In this document: positions 46,794 to 57,003 of the stretch, one piece after another
How positions within the stretch are numbered: the first letter of the stretch is position 1
How the letters are laid out: each line of letters opens with the position of its first letter
Assembly: GCF_016909075.1 (NCBI RefSeq)
Contig: NZ_JAFBFC010000001.1
Span: 744,001-808,000 of the forward strand
Direction of reading: 5' to 3'
DNA: 64,000 nt
From: Priestia iocasae
Lineage (GTDB): Bacteria; Bacillota; Bacilli; Bacillales; Bacillaceae_H
Program-made: the position numbers and the translations under genes
The notes under the pieces: generated by a model
The model's input: the letters and a program-made list of their open reading frames with translations, nothing else
What the model was told of the DNA's origin: nothing
Database searches by the model: none

Positions 46794-47412
46794 AATGAAT
46801 GTTTCGATATACACCAATTACTTTTCCAAGAATGGCTACATTGTGTAGAATAATCGGTTCCATTGTTGAGTTTTCAGGTTGTAAGCGAATGAAAGTCGAT
46901 TCTTTAAAGAAACGTTTTACAGTTGCTTCATCTTCTTCCGTCATTGCCACAACGATGTCTCCATTGTTCGCTGTTTGTTGTTGGCGAACAATAACCATGT
47001 CACCGTCTAATATTCCAGCTTCAATCATACTATCACCCATGATTTCAAGCATAAATACTTGGTCATCTGGTGCTACGTACTTATCAGGAAGAGGAAAGTA
47101 CTCTTCTACATTTTCAATAGCTGTAATCGGTAAGCCAGCCGTAACTTTACCAATCACTGGAACGTTTACGACACTACTTCTTGGAACAGTTGCACTTTCA
47201 TCTAAATCCAAAATTTCAATTGCTCTTGGTTTTGTTGGATCGCGACGAATAAGACCTTTGCTTTCAAGTCTTGCAAGGTGACCATGTACAGTAGAACTAG
47301 AAGCAAGACCAACTGCTTCTCCAATTTCTCGTACAGAAGGAGGATAACCCTTACCTTTTACTTCTTGCTTTATGAAATTTAATATATCTTGTTGTCGTTT
47401 TGATAGCTTCAT
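46792..47412 (-). CDS. lexA: SOS repressor LexA
   Basis: The 206-residue repressor of DNA-damage genes. The N-terminal winged helix is [14 protein letters not shown] through [12 protein letters not shown]; the self-cleavage site is Ala-Gly in VTAGLP; the catalytic Ser is in GDSMIEAG and the Lys in VKRFF. GGGGTG on the - strand lies 9 nt before the ATG at 47412 (open frame to 47427). It is divergent from yneA, with three SOS boxes between them, so it represses itself and the yneA operon. Confidence 0.98.
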   Translation of the reverse strand: MKLSKRQQDILNFIKQEVKGKGYPPSVREIGEAVGLASSSTVHGHLARLESKGLIRRDPTKPRAIEILDLDESATVPRSSVVNVPVIGKVTAGLPITAIENVEEYFPLPDKYVAPDDQVFMLEIMGDSMIEAGILDGDMVIVRQQQTANNGDIVVAMTEEDEATVKRFFKESTFIRLQPENSTMEPIILHNVAILGKVIGVYRNIH

Positions 47413-47473
47413 AATATAACACCCCATATTAGCTATTCGGTAATTTGATTATAACATGCTTATTTTAAAAACA

Positions 47474-47487
47474 CAAACATAAGTTCG
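47474..47487. promoter_or_regulatory. SOS box 1, lexA/yneA intergenic
   Basis: CAAAC-ATAA-GTTCG, one mismatch to CGAAC-N4-GTTCG; nearest to lexA. Confidence 0.8.
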
Positions 47488-47495
47488 AAAAAGTC

Positions 47496-47525
47496 TTGAC
47501 ACAAAACAAACGTTCGCAATAAAAT
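47496..47525 (+). promoter_or_regulatory. yneA promoter with SOS box 2 in the spacer
   Basis: TTGACA at 47496-47501 and TAAAAT at 47520-47525 with an 18-nt spacer. AAAAC-AAAC-GTTCG (47503-47516) lies inside the spacer and differs from the SOS consensus at two positions. Confidence 0.75.
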
Positions 47526-47526
47526 A

Positions 47527-47540
47527 AGAACATATATTCT
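47527..47540. promoter_or_regulatory. SOS box 3, yneA side
   Basis: AGAAC-ATAT-ATTCT has a near-perfect symmetric GAAC/ATTC core just downstream of the yneA -10. Confidence 0.72.
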
Positions 47541-47557
47541 TTCAGGGGGTTATGAAT

Positions 47558-48561
<1,004 letters not shown>

Positions 48562-48642
48562 CTTGCCAAACAATTGTTCATTTAGTAAGATGGCTACATA
48601 TTAAAATGGATATACCATCTATAAGTAAGGAGTTATGGCATC

Positions 48643-48873
48643 ATGCTTTCACAAGATAAAATTGCACGAATTAATGCCCTTTCTAAAAAATCAAAGGCGG
48701 AAGGGTTAACAAAAGAAGAGAAAATCGAACAGCAAGAGCTTCGACAAGAATATTTAAAAACTTTCCGACAGTCTATGACTAACCATCTTCATACAATTAA
48801 AGTTGTGGACGAAAAAGGAAATGATGTAACACCGAAAAAATTAAAAGATAGTAAAAAGAATCGCTTGCATTAA
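48643..48873 (+). CDS. ynzC: DUF896 protein YnzC
   Basis: A 76-residue helical hairpin protein ([23 protein letters not shown]) of the UPF0291/DUF896 family. It is the third gene of the SOS operon yneA-yneB-ynzC; the function is unknown. AAGGAGTTATGG precedes the ATG; a terminator follows. Confidence 0.95.
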   Translation: MLSQDKIARINALSKKSKAEGLTKEEKIEQQELRQEYLKTFRQSMTNHLHTIKVVDEKGNDVTPKKLKDSKKNRLH

Positions 48874-48889
48874 AGTTTTTATTTTAAAA

Positions 48890-48926
48890 GCTATGGGGAA
48901 GATACAAAGAACCCATAGTTTTTTTG
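48890..48926 (+). terminator. Terminator of the yneA operon
   Basis: GCTATGGG and CCCATAG enclose a 14-nt loop, followed by a T-run. Confidence 0.83.
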
Positions 48927-48963
48927 TATATTTTTGTTTTGTATCACGAAAAATGTAAAAGTG

Positions 48964-48993
48964 TTGAGAAATTTAAATCAACTATTGTACAAA
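48964..48993 (+). promoter_or_regulatory. Possible promoter of tkt
   Basis: TTGAGA at 48964-48969, an 18-nt spacer and TACAAA at 48988-48993. Confidence 0.4.
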
Positions 48994-49050
48994 TGAATCA
49001 ATCATTAGTATGATTACATATATACATAGTTTTGAAAGGAATGAAGAAAG

Positions 49051-51054
49051 ATGACACAACGTATTGAAGACCTTTCAATTGCAACAATCCGTACATTATC
49101 AATTGATGCAATTGAGAAAGCGAATTCAGGACATCCAGGGATGCCTATGGGTGCTGCACCAATGACTTATTCTTTATGGACACAATTTATGAACCATAAT
49201 CCAAAAAATCCAGAGTGGTTTAACAGAGATCGCTTTGTATTATCAGCAGGACACGGTTCCGCGTTATTATATAGCATGTTACATCTAGCTGGTTATGATG
49301 TCACAATGGATGATTTAAAAGGATTCCGTCAATGGGGAAGCAAAACACCTGGACATCCTGAATACGGTCATACACCGGGTGTTGAAGCAACAACAGGACC
49401 GCTAGGACAAGGTATTGCTATGGCAGTAGGAATGGCAATGGCAGAACGTCATTTGGCGGGAACCTATAACAAAGAGAATTTTGAAATTGTAGACCACTTT
49501 ACGTATAGCATTTGTGGAGATGGTGACTTAATGGAAGGTGTATCAGCTGAAGCAGCATCATTAGCCGCTCACCTAAAATTAGGACGTTTAGTTGTGCTGT
49601 ATGATTCAAATGATATCTCGTTAGATGGTGATTTGGATCGCTCTTTCTCTGAAAGTGTCGAAGACCGTTTTAAAGCATACGGTTGGCAAGTGATTCGAGT
49701 TGAAAACGGAAATGATTTAGAGGAAATTGGAAAAGCGCTTGAAGAAGCAAAGTCAGACGTAAGTCGTCCGACTTTAATTGAAGTGAAAACAGTTATTGGT
49801 TATGGTTCACCAAACCGTGCTGGTACATCTGATGTTCATGGTGCGCCACTTGGATCTGAAGAATTAAAACTAACAAAAGAAGCGTATGCATGGACATTTG
49901 AAGAAGACTTCCATGTGCCAGCAGAAGTATACGATCACTTTAACAAACTAATTGTAGAAGATGGCCAGAAGAAGGAAAAAGAATGGAACGAATTATTTGC
50001 ACAGTATCAAGAAAAATACCCAGAGTTAGCGGCACAATTTGAATTAGCAACGGCTAACAAACTTCCAGAAGGATGGGAAGCATCATTACCAGCATATGAA
50101 GTAGGTAAGAGTCTAGCAAGCCGTGCATCTTCAGGTGAAGCACTTAATGCAGTAGCTCAAGCTGTTCCACAATTTTTTGGTGGATCTGCTGATTTAGCTG
50201 GATCAAACAAAACAATGATTAAAGGTTCTGGTGACTTTACAGCAGAAGATTACAGCGGCCGTAACATTTGGTTTGGTGTACGTGAATTCGCAATGGGTGC
50301 GGCATTAAATGGAATGGCTGTTCATGGTGGATTAAAGGTCTTTGGTGGTACGTTCTTCGTATTCTCGGATTACCTTCGTCCAGCTATTCGTTTAGCAGCA
50401 TTAATGAAGCTACCTGTTACGTATGTATTCACACACGATAGTATTGCCGTAGGAGAAGATGGCCCAACGCATGAACCGATTGAGCAATTGCCATCTTTAC
50501 GTGCGATGCCTGGCCTTTCTGTTATGCGTCCAGCCGATGCGAACGAAACAGCAGCAGCATGGCGTTTAGCAATTGAGTCAACAGATACACCAACCGCTCT
50601 TGTGCTTACAAGACAAAACTTGCCAACACTTGAAGGTACGAAAGAACATGCATACGAAGGTGTGTCTAAAGGTGCATATGTTGTATCAAAAGCCGATAAA
50701 GAAGAAGCGGATGCTTTAATTTTAGCAACAGGCTCTGAAGTAAGCCTAGCAGTTGAAGCGCAAAAAGCTCTTGCAACAGAAGGCATTCACGTATCAGTTG
50801 TAAGTATGCCAGCATGGGATCGTTTTGAAAAGCAATCAGCTGAGTATAAAAACAGTGTTATTCCGAAATCTGTGAAAAAGCGCTTAGCAATTGAAATGGC
50901 AAATCCATTAGGTTGGGAGCGTTACGTTGGAGATGAGGGTGCAATTTTAGCTATCGACGGTTTCGGTGCATCTGCTCCTGGTGAAGTAATCATGAAAGAA
51001 TATGGATTTACAGTTGAAAATGTAGTAGCGAAAGTAAAAGCATTAATGAACTAA
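49051..51054 (+). CDS. tkt: Transketolase
   Basis: A TPP enzyme of the pentose phosphate pathway that moves two-carbon units between sugar phosphates. The 667 residues include [15 protein letters not shown] near residue 25, the TPP motif [19 protein letters not shown] (about 155-175), the pyrimidine domain with [15 protein letters not shown] and [20 protein letters not shown], and a C-terminal regulatory domain. GAAAGGAATG precedes the ATG. It is monocistronic. Confidence 0.98.
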   Translation: MTQRIEDLSIATIRTLSIDAIEKANSGHPGMPMGAAPMTYSLWTQFMNHNPKNPEWFNRDRFVLSAGHGSALLYSMLHLAGYDVTMDDLKGFRQWGSKTPGHPEYGHTPGVEATTGPLGQGIAMAVGMAMAERHLAGTYNKENFEIVDHFTYSICGDGDLMEGVSAEAASLAAHLKLGRLVVLYDSNDISLDGDLDRSFSESVEDRFKAYGWQVIRVENGNDLEEIGKALEEAKSDVSRPTLIEVKTVIGYGSPNRAGTSDVHGAPLGSEELKLTKEAYAWTFEEDFHVPAEVYDHFNKLIVEDGQKKEKEWNELFAQYQEKYPELAAQFELATANKLPEGWEASLPAYEVGKSLASRASSGEALNAVAQAVPQFFGGSADLAGSNKTMIKGSGDFTAEDYSGRNIWFGVREFAMGAALNGMAVHGGLKVFGGTFFVFSDYLRPAIRLAALMKLPVTYVFTHDSIAVGEDGPTHEPIEQLPSLRAMPGLSVMRPADANETAAAWRLAIESTDTPTALVLTRQNLPTLEGTKEHAYEGVSKGAYVVSKADKEEADALILATGSEVSLAVEAQKALATEGIHVSVVSMPAWDRFEKQSAEYKNSVIPKSVKKRLAIEMANPLGWERYVGDEGAILAIDGFGASAPGEVIMKEYGFTVENVVAKVKALMN

Positions 51055-51100
51055 TAAAAAAGGTCAAGCAGGGAAAAACACTCTGTTTGACACCTTCTAT

Positions 51101-51160
51101 AAAATCCCTTGCCCGTAATATCCGTTAAAATGAATGGATTAATAGGTAAGGGATTTTACT
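51101..51160 (+). terminator. Terminator after tkt
   Basis: AAAATCCCTTGCC and GGTAAGGGATTTT with an inner TATCCGTT/AATGGATTA hairpin. An additional weaker stem (CAAGCAG/CTGTTTG) lies just before it, at 51064-51089. Confidence 0.78.
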
Positions 51161-51165
51161 TTTAC

Positions 51166-51320
51166 TATTTGAAAATCTTTTTAGCTAGTATGAGCAAGGT
51201 GTAAGTTTTTCACAATCGGTTGAAGAACGAAGCAGCTGCAGTGGAGTTAGTTGAAAAACTTCGCGCGATGATTAGATGAAAAAGAGGTAGAGCGTATAAA
51301 AAACGGCTGTTTTAAAAAGA
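51166..51320. other. Gene-free region tkt-sirA
   Basis: No complete gene. One frame encodes a short coding-like stretch (AAAVELVEKLRAMIR then stop, 51233-51280) without start signals; it may be a gene remnant or chance. Confidence 0.35.
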
Positions 51321-51321
51321 A

Positions 51322-51387
51322 TTCGACAAAAAAAGTGAATGATTTTTACGTAAATAGACAAGGATTTTGATGTAAACAAGCTATAAT
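51322..51387 (+). promoter_or_regulatory. Spo0A-activated promoter of sirA
   Basis: TTCGACAA at 51322-51329 is a perfect 0A box on the reverse strand. ATAGACAA at 51354-51361 is a 6/8 match overlapping the -35 (TAGACA, 51355-51360). The -10 TATAAT is at 51382-51387. The 21-nt spacer is typical of Spo0A-activated sigma-A promoters such as spoIIG. Confidence 0.72.
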
Positions 51388-51438
51388 GAACGTAGGAAGA
51401 TATATAAAGCGGAAGTGGATTGGGAAAGGAGAGAGTAT

Positions 51439-51879
51439 GTGAGAACATTTTATGTGTTTCTAATGCAAGAAGAAGTTGCAATGCATTATTTCAGAAGAGA
51501 ATCGTTTCTTTATGATTTGTTTCGCGCTTATAAAACAAATCAGTCGAATGAGCATGAATATATACAGAAACAGGTAAAATATATCACAAGACCGATTCCT
51601 TTTAAGGCCATTAAAACAGCTCTTGAACAGACATTTTCAGAAAAAGTTCATTTTCATAGTAGCCATAATAAGTATAGTTTACTGTTACCTAACAAAAAAA
51701 GTCGTGCAACACTGCTTGCAAAAGAACAAGCGATTATCATAAAAGCAGACGGATCAATTGATGCTGATACCGCATTTTTTGAGGTATTAAGAAAGTTTGA
51801 TAAGTATTTTTTAGCAATTGATTTTAATGCTGAACAATATGGATGGTTGAGACCAATTAAAAAAAGGAATTTTGTATAA
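51439..51879 (+). CDS. sirA: Sporulation inhibitor of replication SirA (YneE)
   Basis: A 146-residue protein that binds DnaA domain I and stops new replication rounds on entry to sporulation. The conserved C-terminus FFEVLRKFDKYFLAIDF...YGWLRPIKKRNFV and the N-terminal YFRRES stretch identify it against B. subtilis SirA. AAAGGAGAG fits the GTG at 51439 (open frame from 51415). The promoter carries Spo0A boxes. Its location after tkt and before yneF is conserved. Confidence 0.93.
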   Translation: MRTFYVFLMQEEVAMHYFRRESFLYDLFRAYKTNQSNEHEYIQKQVKYITRPIPFKAIKTALEQTFSEKVHFHSSHNKYSLLLPNKKSRATLLAKEQAIIIKADGSIDADTAFFEVLRKFDKYFLAIDFNAEQYGWLRPIKKRNFV

Positions 51880-51969
51880 ATATTTAAAGAAATTGAAAAG
51901 GAAATATTGTATAATAACGATTGGTTTAGTACACTGTAATGTAGACAACATGAAGGAGGAAGTAGTAAT

Positions 51970-52182
51970 ATGTGGCAGCTTATTCTAGTCGGTGTTCTAG
52001 CATTGCTTGCTGGAGTCGCACTAGGATTTTTCATTGCTCGTAGATATATGATGAGCTATCTAAAGAAAAATCCACCTATCAATGAACAAATGTTAAAAAT
52101 GATGATGATGCAAATGGGTATGAAACCATCGCAGAAGAAAATCAATCAAATGATGAAAGCGATGAACAGTCAAATTAAATAA
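51970..52182 (+). CDS. yneF: UPF0154 membrane protein YneF
   Basis: A 70-residue protein with one N-terminal membrane helix ([20 protein letters not shown]) followed by a Met/Lys-rich cytosolic tail ([20 protein letters not shown]) of the UPF0154 family; function unknown. GAAGGAGGAAG precedes the ATG. It is highly conserved among Bacilli. Confidence 0.93.
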   Translation: MWQLILVGVLALLAGVALGFFIARRYMMSYLKKNPPINEQMLKMMMMQMGMKPSQKKINQMMKAMNSQIK

Positions 52183-52196
52183 CCGTTCATTGGACA

Positions 52197-52222
52197 GGCA
52201 CTCTTACTAGTAGGGTGTCTTT
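52197..52222 (+). terminator. Weak hairpin after yneF
   Basis: GGCACTC and GGGTGTC (two G-T pairs) around a 9-nt loop, followed by TTTCG. Probably a leaky terminator before the ABC exporter genes. Confidence 0.5.
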
Positions 52223-52266
52223 CGTTATATTTTGAGATGTCAGAAAAAACAAAAAACGGAGGGCGT

Positions 52267-54015
52267 ATGAGTGTATTTAACGATTTGTGGTGGTTTTTTA
52301 AACAAGAAAAACGATCCTATATAATAGGTGTTCTATTGCTAGCATTGGTTGCGTTGTTAGGATTGATTCCTCCTAAAGTCATAGGTTATGTAGTAGACAA
52401 CATACAAAATGATACGATGACGTCTGAATTTTTATTGAAAATTTCGGTGCTATTGGTTGTTGTCGTTGCGACGACTTATATTGCACGATATATATGGCGA
52501 ATAATGATTTTTGGCACATCGGTGAAATTGGCGAGACAATTGCGAAATACACTGTATGAGCATTTTACCAAAATGCCTCAATCATTTTATCAGAGAAAGC
52601 GTACAGGGGATTTAATGGCTCATGCTACAAATGACTTGCAAGCGATTCAACAAACAGCAGGAGTAGGTGTACTAACGTTAGTAGATTCCGTGATGACAGG
52701 TAGCTTTGTTCTTCTTACAATGGCTTTTACAATTAGTTGGAAGCTAACGCTTATTAGTTTACTACCAATGCCTTTTATGGCGTTATCAACCAGCTACTAT
52801 GGAAGGCTGTTACATAAACGATTTCATAAAGCACAAGAAGCATTCTCTTCCCTCAATGACAAGGTGCAAGAAAGTGTGAGTGGAATAAAAGTTATCAAAA
52901 CATTCGGAGAAGAAGAACAAGAGATTGCAGAATTCGAAAGGCAATCAAAAGATGTTGTGAAGAAGAATATTGCTGTGGCGAAAGTGGATTCATTATTTGA
53001 TCCTACAATTTCATTAATTGTTAGCTTTTCCTTCTTGTTAGCAATTGGATTTGGCTCACAAATGGTCATTCAAAATAATTTATCATTAGGAGAATTAGTA
53101 ACATTCACCACTTATCTAGGGTTATTAATTTGGCCGATGCTTGCATTTGGGTGGCTATTTAATATTGTTGAAAGAGGTCGCGCATCTTATGATCGTGTAA
53201 TTGCTTTGTTGAATGAAAAAGAAGAGATTATCGACCAAGAAAATGCCATACATACACCACCTATTGGAAACCTTGATGTTCACATTCATTCTTTCTCTTA
53301 TCCAGGGAACAAAGATTTTGCACTGACAAATGTATCGTTTACATTAGAAAAAGGCCAAACACTCGGCATAGTAGGGAGAACGGGTGCTGGTAAAACCACA
53401 TTGCTAAAGCTTCTTATTCGTGAATTTGATTTACAGGACGGCTATATCCAATTTGGATTGCATTACATTAATCACTATTCCTTAGAAGCATTGCGATTAA
53501 GTGTTGGATATGTGCCACAAGATCATTTTTTATTTTCCACGACTGTAGCAGATAATATCGCATTTGCAAAGCCAGGTGCAAAGTTGAGTGATATTTATGA
53601 TGCTGCTAAAGTTGCGAACGTGCACCAAGATATTGTTGAATTTTCAGATGGATATGAAACAATTGTGGGGGAAAAAGGGGTATCTTTGTCAGGAGGACAA
53701 AAGCAACGTATTTCGATTGCGCGTGCTGTGTTACTAAATCCAGAGCTACTTATACTAGATGATTCATTATCTGCTGTTGATGCAAAAACAGAAGAGCTTA
53801 TTTTGCAATCATTAAAGGATAATCGAGAAAATCGTACGACTATTATTACATCACATCGTTTAAGCTCCATTCAACACGCAGATTTAATTGTGGTGCTAGA
53901 TAATGGCCAAATCATACAGCAAGGTACCCATAGTCATTTAATTGAACAAGATGGTTGGTATAAAGAGATGTATATCCGACAGCAGCTTGAAACAATGGTA
54001 GAGCACGGGGGTTAA
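52267..54015 (+). CDS. Heterodimeric ABC exporter subunit with degenerate ATPase site (YheI/BmrC-like)
   Basis: A 582-residue half-transporter with six N-terminal membrane helices (about 10-320) and one nucleotide-binding domain. Walker A is GRTGAGKTT, the signature LSGGQKQR, and Walker B ends ILDDS with D499 where the catalytic Glu normally stands. This is the non-catalytic half of a heterodimeric exporter. GGAGGG lies very near the ATG at 52267; an ATG at 52237 lacks a ribosome binding site. It resembles B. subtilis YheI (BmrC), a multidrug exporter half. The cargo is not predictable. The gene pair is not present between yneF and ynzD in B. subtilis. Confidence 0.85.
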   Translation: MSVFNDLWWFFKQEKRSYIIGVLLLALVALLGLIPPKVIGYVVDNIQNDTMTSEFLLKISVLLVVVVATTYIARYIWRIMIFGTSVKLARQLRNTLYEHFTKMPQSFYQRKRTGDLMAHATNDLQAIQQTAGVGVLTLVDSVMTGSFVLLTMAFTISWKLTLISLLPMPFMALSTSYYGRLLHKRFHKAQEAFSSLNDKVQESVSGIKVIKTFGEEEQEIAEFERQSKDVVKKNIAVAKVDSLFDPTISLIVSFSFLLAIGFGSQMVIQNNLSLGELVTFTTYLGLLIWPMLAFGWLFNIVERGRASYDRVIALLNEKEEIIDQENAIHTPPIGNLDVHIHSFSYPGNKDFALTNVSFTLEKGQTLGIVGRTGAGKTTLLKLLIREFDLQDGYIQFGLHYINHYSLEALRLSVGYVPQDHFLFSTTVADNIAFAKPGAKLSDIYDAAKVANVHQDIVEFSDGYETIVGEKGVSLSGGQKQRISIARAVLLNPELLILDDSLSAVDAKTEELILQSLKDNRENRTTIITSHRLSSIQHADLIVVLDNGQIIQQGTHSHLIEQDGWYKEMYIRQQLETMVEHGG

Positions 54016-54019
54016 AAGA

Positions 54020-55810
54020 ATGAATGAACATTTATCCAATCAAGAACAAAATCGAGTACTAAAGCGACTTTTGAGTTATATGAAACCTCATAAAAAAGCG
54101 TTTGTTGTAGCATTTTCATTGCTTATTTTAACAACTATAGCTGATATTGTTGGTCCTATTTTAATTAAGATTTTTATTGATGATTATTTAACTCCAAGAA
54201 ATTTAGATGTTCAACCATTGACAATACTAGTCAGTATTTATTTGCTCGTAAATGTTTCAAAGGTCATGATTCAGTATCTTCAATCTTTAAAATTTCAAGA
54301 GATTGCACTGACAATTATTCAAGAGATGCGAGTGGATTTATTTTCAAAAGTTCAGCACCTAGGAATGAAATACTTCGATCAAACACCAACGGGCAGTATC
54401 ATTTCTAGAGTAACAAATGACACAGAGGCAATTAAAGACATGTTTGTTGAAGTTGTTTCAACTTTTCTGCAAAATGGTGTACTTCTAATTGGTATTTTTG
54501 TAGCCATGTTTATTTTAGATGTGAAATTAGCGTTGTTTTGCCTCATTTTGTTGCCATGTTTGTTTGCTTTAATGAAAACGTATCGTCATTTTAGTTCAAT
54601 TTATTATAAAAGAATGAGAGAAAGATTAAGTCAACTAAATGCGAAGCTAAACGAATCACTTCAAGGTATGGCCATTATTCAAGTTTTTCGTCAAGAAAGA
54701 AGGCTACGTAAAGAATTTCAAGAAATTAATGATCAACACTATGAAGCTGGTATTAAAAACATTAAATTAGATGGCTTATTACTTCGTCCTGCCGTGGATG
54801 TTTTATATGTATTGTCTATCATTATGGTGTTAAACTATTTTGGGATTTCTGCAATGGATAGCCCAATTGAGATTGGTGTTCTATATGCGTTTGTTAGTTA
54901 TTTAGATCGTTTCTTTGAGCCTGTTAATCAAATGATGATGCGCTTGTCTATTTATCAACAAGCAATTATTGCTGCATCTCGTGTTTTTCAAGTATTAGAT
55001 GAAAGAGAAATGGCCCCAGCTGGGAAAGTAGATAGCGAAGATAAGATCAATGTGGGAGAAGTGGAATTTCAAAATGTTACATTTTCATATGATGGAGAAA
55101 GAGATGTTTTGAAAAACATTACCTTTAAGGTAAAGAAAGGAGAAACGGTCGCGTTAGTTGGCCATACAGGTAGTGGAAAAAGTTCTATTATTAATTTGCT
55201 GCTACGTTTTTATGATACGAAAAAAGGTAGAATACTGATTGATGGTAAATCTATTGAAACATATTCTAATCATGAATTAAGAAAGCACATTGGACTTGTT
55301 TTACAAGATCCATTTCTATTTGCAAATTCTGTACATCGTAATATTGCATTACATGATGAACAAATGAGTCGAGCAGAAGTAGAGAGAGCAGCTCAGTTTG
55401 TTCAAGCGAACTCATTTATCAAAACGCTCCCTGATCAATATGATGAGGTGTTAGTTGAAAGAGGCTCAACCTTATCAAGTGGACAACGACAATTGGTTGC
55501 ATTTGCACGGACGATTGCGAGAGACCCTAAAATTCTTGTTTTAGATGAAGCGACTGCCCATATTGATACTGAAACAGAAGAATCCATTCAAGAAGCGCTC
55601 GATAAAATGAGGAAAGGAAGAACAACGATTGCAATTGCTCATCGATTATCAACGATTCAAAATGCTGATAACATTCTCGTTTTATATAAAGGAGAAATTG
55701 TGGAGCAAGGAAATCATCACATGCTTATTAAACAAAAAGGGTTATATTATAAGATGTATTTGCTTCAAAATGGGCTAGACAAAGAGCTTGGAGAAATTGC
55801 GGAAAGTTAA
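54020..55810 (+). CDS. Heterodimeric ABC exporter subunit with canonical Walker B
   Basis: The partner half-transporter, 596 residues, with six membrane helices and an ATPase domain. Walker A is GHTGSGKSS and Walker B ends VLDEA with the catalytic E510, but its signature is LSSGQ rather than LSGGQ. The combination fits an asymmetric dimer in which the working ATP site is formed by this Walker B and the partner's intact signature. It starts 5 nt after the first subunit. It resembles the BmrD/YheH and LmrD type. Multidrug, lipid or peptide export are possible. Confidence 0.85.
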   Translation: MNEHLSNQEQNRVLKRLLSYMKPHKKAFVVAFSLLILTTIADIVGPILIKIFIDDYLTPRNLDVQPLTILVSIYLLVNVSKVMIQYLQSLKFQEIALTIIQEMRVDLFSKVQHLGMKYFDQTPTGSIISRVTNDTEAIKDMFVEVVSTFLQNGVLLIGIFVAMFILDVKLALFCLILLPCLFALMKTYRHFSSIYYKRMRERLSQLNAKLNESLQGMAIIQVFRQERRLRKEFQEINDQHYEAGIKNIKLDGLLLRPAVDVLYVLSIIMVLNYFGISAMDSPIEIGVLYAFVSYLDRFFEPVNQMMMRLSIYQQAIIAASRVFQVLDEREMAPAGKVDSEDKINVGEVEFQNVTFSYDGERDVLKNITFKVKKGETVALVGHTGSGKSSIINLLLRFYDTKKGRILIDGKSIETYSNHELRKHIGLVLQDPFLFANSVHRNIALHDEQMSRAEVERAAQFVQANSFIKTLPDQYDEVLVERGSTLSSGQRQLVAFARTIARDPKILVLDEATAHIDTETEESIQEALDKMRKGRTTIAIAHRLSTIQNADNILVLYKGEIVEQGNHHMLIKQKGLYYKMYLLQNGLDKELGEIAES

Positions 55811-55852
55811 GTGATAAACGTACGGCATTCGAAAAAGTATGTTAAAATAGAA

Positions 55853-55882
55853 AAAACAACCTCTATCAGTTAGAGGTTGTTT
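55853..55882. terminator. Bidirectional terminator between ABC exporter and ynzD-like gene
   Basis: AAACAACCTCTA and TAGAGGTTGTTT with a 5-nt loop, flanked by A and T runs. It overlaps the end of the - strand gene. Confidence 0.88.
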
Positions 55883-56040
55883 GCCTTGTGTGAAGGAGCT
55901 TGATTGTAGATATTTAGCAAGTGGTCTAGCTCTTGGCTATGCTTAATAGCTGGAGGAGAATTTAAGCCTTTTCGGCTAACAATATAGATAAGTTCTTCGC
56001 GTTTTTTTTCAATTTGTAATAGCAAATCTTGTTTCAACAC
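55870..56040 (-). CDS. ynzD: Spo0E-like aspartyl-phosphate phosphatase YnzD
   Basis: A 56-residue ORF with the full Spo0E signature: LLQIEKKREELIYIV, SRKGLNSPPAIKHSQELD and HLLNIYN. Such proteins dephosphorylate Spo0A~P and delay sporulation. The start is GTG at 56040 behind GAAGGG; a TTG directly follows. The position upstream of ccdA matches B. subtilis ynzD. It converges on the ABC exporter genes and shares a terminator with them. Confidence 0.85.
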   Translation of the reverse strand: MLKQDLLLQIEKKREELIYIVSRKGLNSPPAIKHSQELDHLLNIYNQAPSHKANNL

Positions 56041-56158
56041 AGCTTGTATCCCTTCTTCGCCTATCTTTTTCCTAATTATACAAGATAATGGAACTTTTTG
56101 AAAGCGTATTAGCAGAAAATAAGGTTATATGACAATTAAATAAAGGAGATGAATTTTT

Positions 56159-56866
56159 ATGGGGGACATTAACTTATTTTTAGCATTTGGCGCAGGATTT
56201 TTATCATTCATTTCACCTTGCTGTTTACCGCTCTATCCAGCGTTTTTGTCCTATATTACGGGTGTATCAGTCAGTGATTTAAAAGAAGAAAATGGCATGC
56301 TTGAACGAAAAAGTTTATTACATACAACGTTTTTTTTACTTGGATTTTCAAGTATTTTTATTGCAATTGGCTTTGGTACTTCGCTGATTGGGAGTTGGTT
56401 CATTGATTACCAAGATCTTATTCGACAAGTAGGCGCCATCCTCATCATTTTCTTTGGTCTTGTGGTCATTGGAATCTTTAAACCTCGCTTTTTAATGACA
56501 GATCGTAAGCTTACTTTTTCAAACAAGCCATCTGGTTTAATTGGATCATCTTTAATTGGGATGGCTTTTGCTGCTGGATGGACACCTTGTACAGGTCCTA
56601 TTCTCGTATCTGTTATTGCGTTGGCTGCGACAAACCCTGGCTCTGGTATGTTATATATGATTGCGTACTCACTAGGGTTCTCAATTCCATTTTTCATCAT
56701 GTCATTCTTTATTGGAAAAATGAAGTGGATTAAAAAGCATAATCTGAAAATCGTAAAGATTGGTGGATATGCGATGATTGCAATGGGAATTGTTTTATAC
56801 TTTGACTGGATGACAAAGATTATAATCTATACTAGTAATCTCTTTGGTGGTTTTACAGGCTTTTAA
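56159..56866 (+). CDS. ccdA: Cytochrome c biogenesis protein CcdA
   Basis: Carries reducing power across the membrane for cytochrome c maturation and spore synthesis. The 235-residue protein has six membrane helices. The redox cysteines are in [11 protein letters not shown] (about residues 20-30) and GWTPCTGP (about 140). AAAGGAGATG lies somewhat far from the ATG. A hairpin (AATGTTTTT/AAAAACATT, 56890-56911) follows. Confidence 0.95.
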   Translation: MGDINLFLAFGAGFLSFISPCCLPLYPAFLSYITGVSVSDLKEENGMLERKSLLHTTFFLLGFSSIFIAIGFGTSLIGSWFIDYQDLIRQVGAILIIFFGLVVIGIFKPRFLMTDRKLTFSNKPSGLIGSSLIGMAFAAGWTPCTGPILVSVIALAATNPGSGMLYMIAYSLGFSIPFFIMSFFIGKMKWIKKHNLKIVKIGGYAMIAMGIVLYFDWMTKIIIYTSNLFGGFTGF

Positions 56867-56889
56867 TAGACTCACTCGATTCTTGTCGG

Positions 56890-56916
56890 AATGTTTTTCT
56901 TGAAAAACATTTTAAT
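56890..56916 (+). terminator. Hairpin after ccdA
   Basis: AATGTTTTT-CTTG-AAAAACATT then TTAAT; AT-rich, so a weak terminator. Confidence 0.45.
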
Positions 56917-57003
56917 CATTGATAAAGTAAAAAATAGAAAAATAAGAAAAAAGTCCTATTTTATCGTTGTGTTCAGGATTAAATATAGGCGGAGGGCTAA
57001 AAG

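Noticed and set aside
50370-50786. 138-codon - strand ORF inside tkt
   Set aside because: Antisense shadow within transketolase, explained by codon usage.
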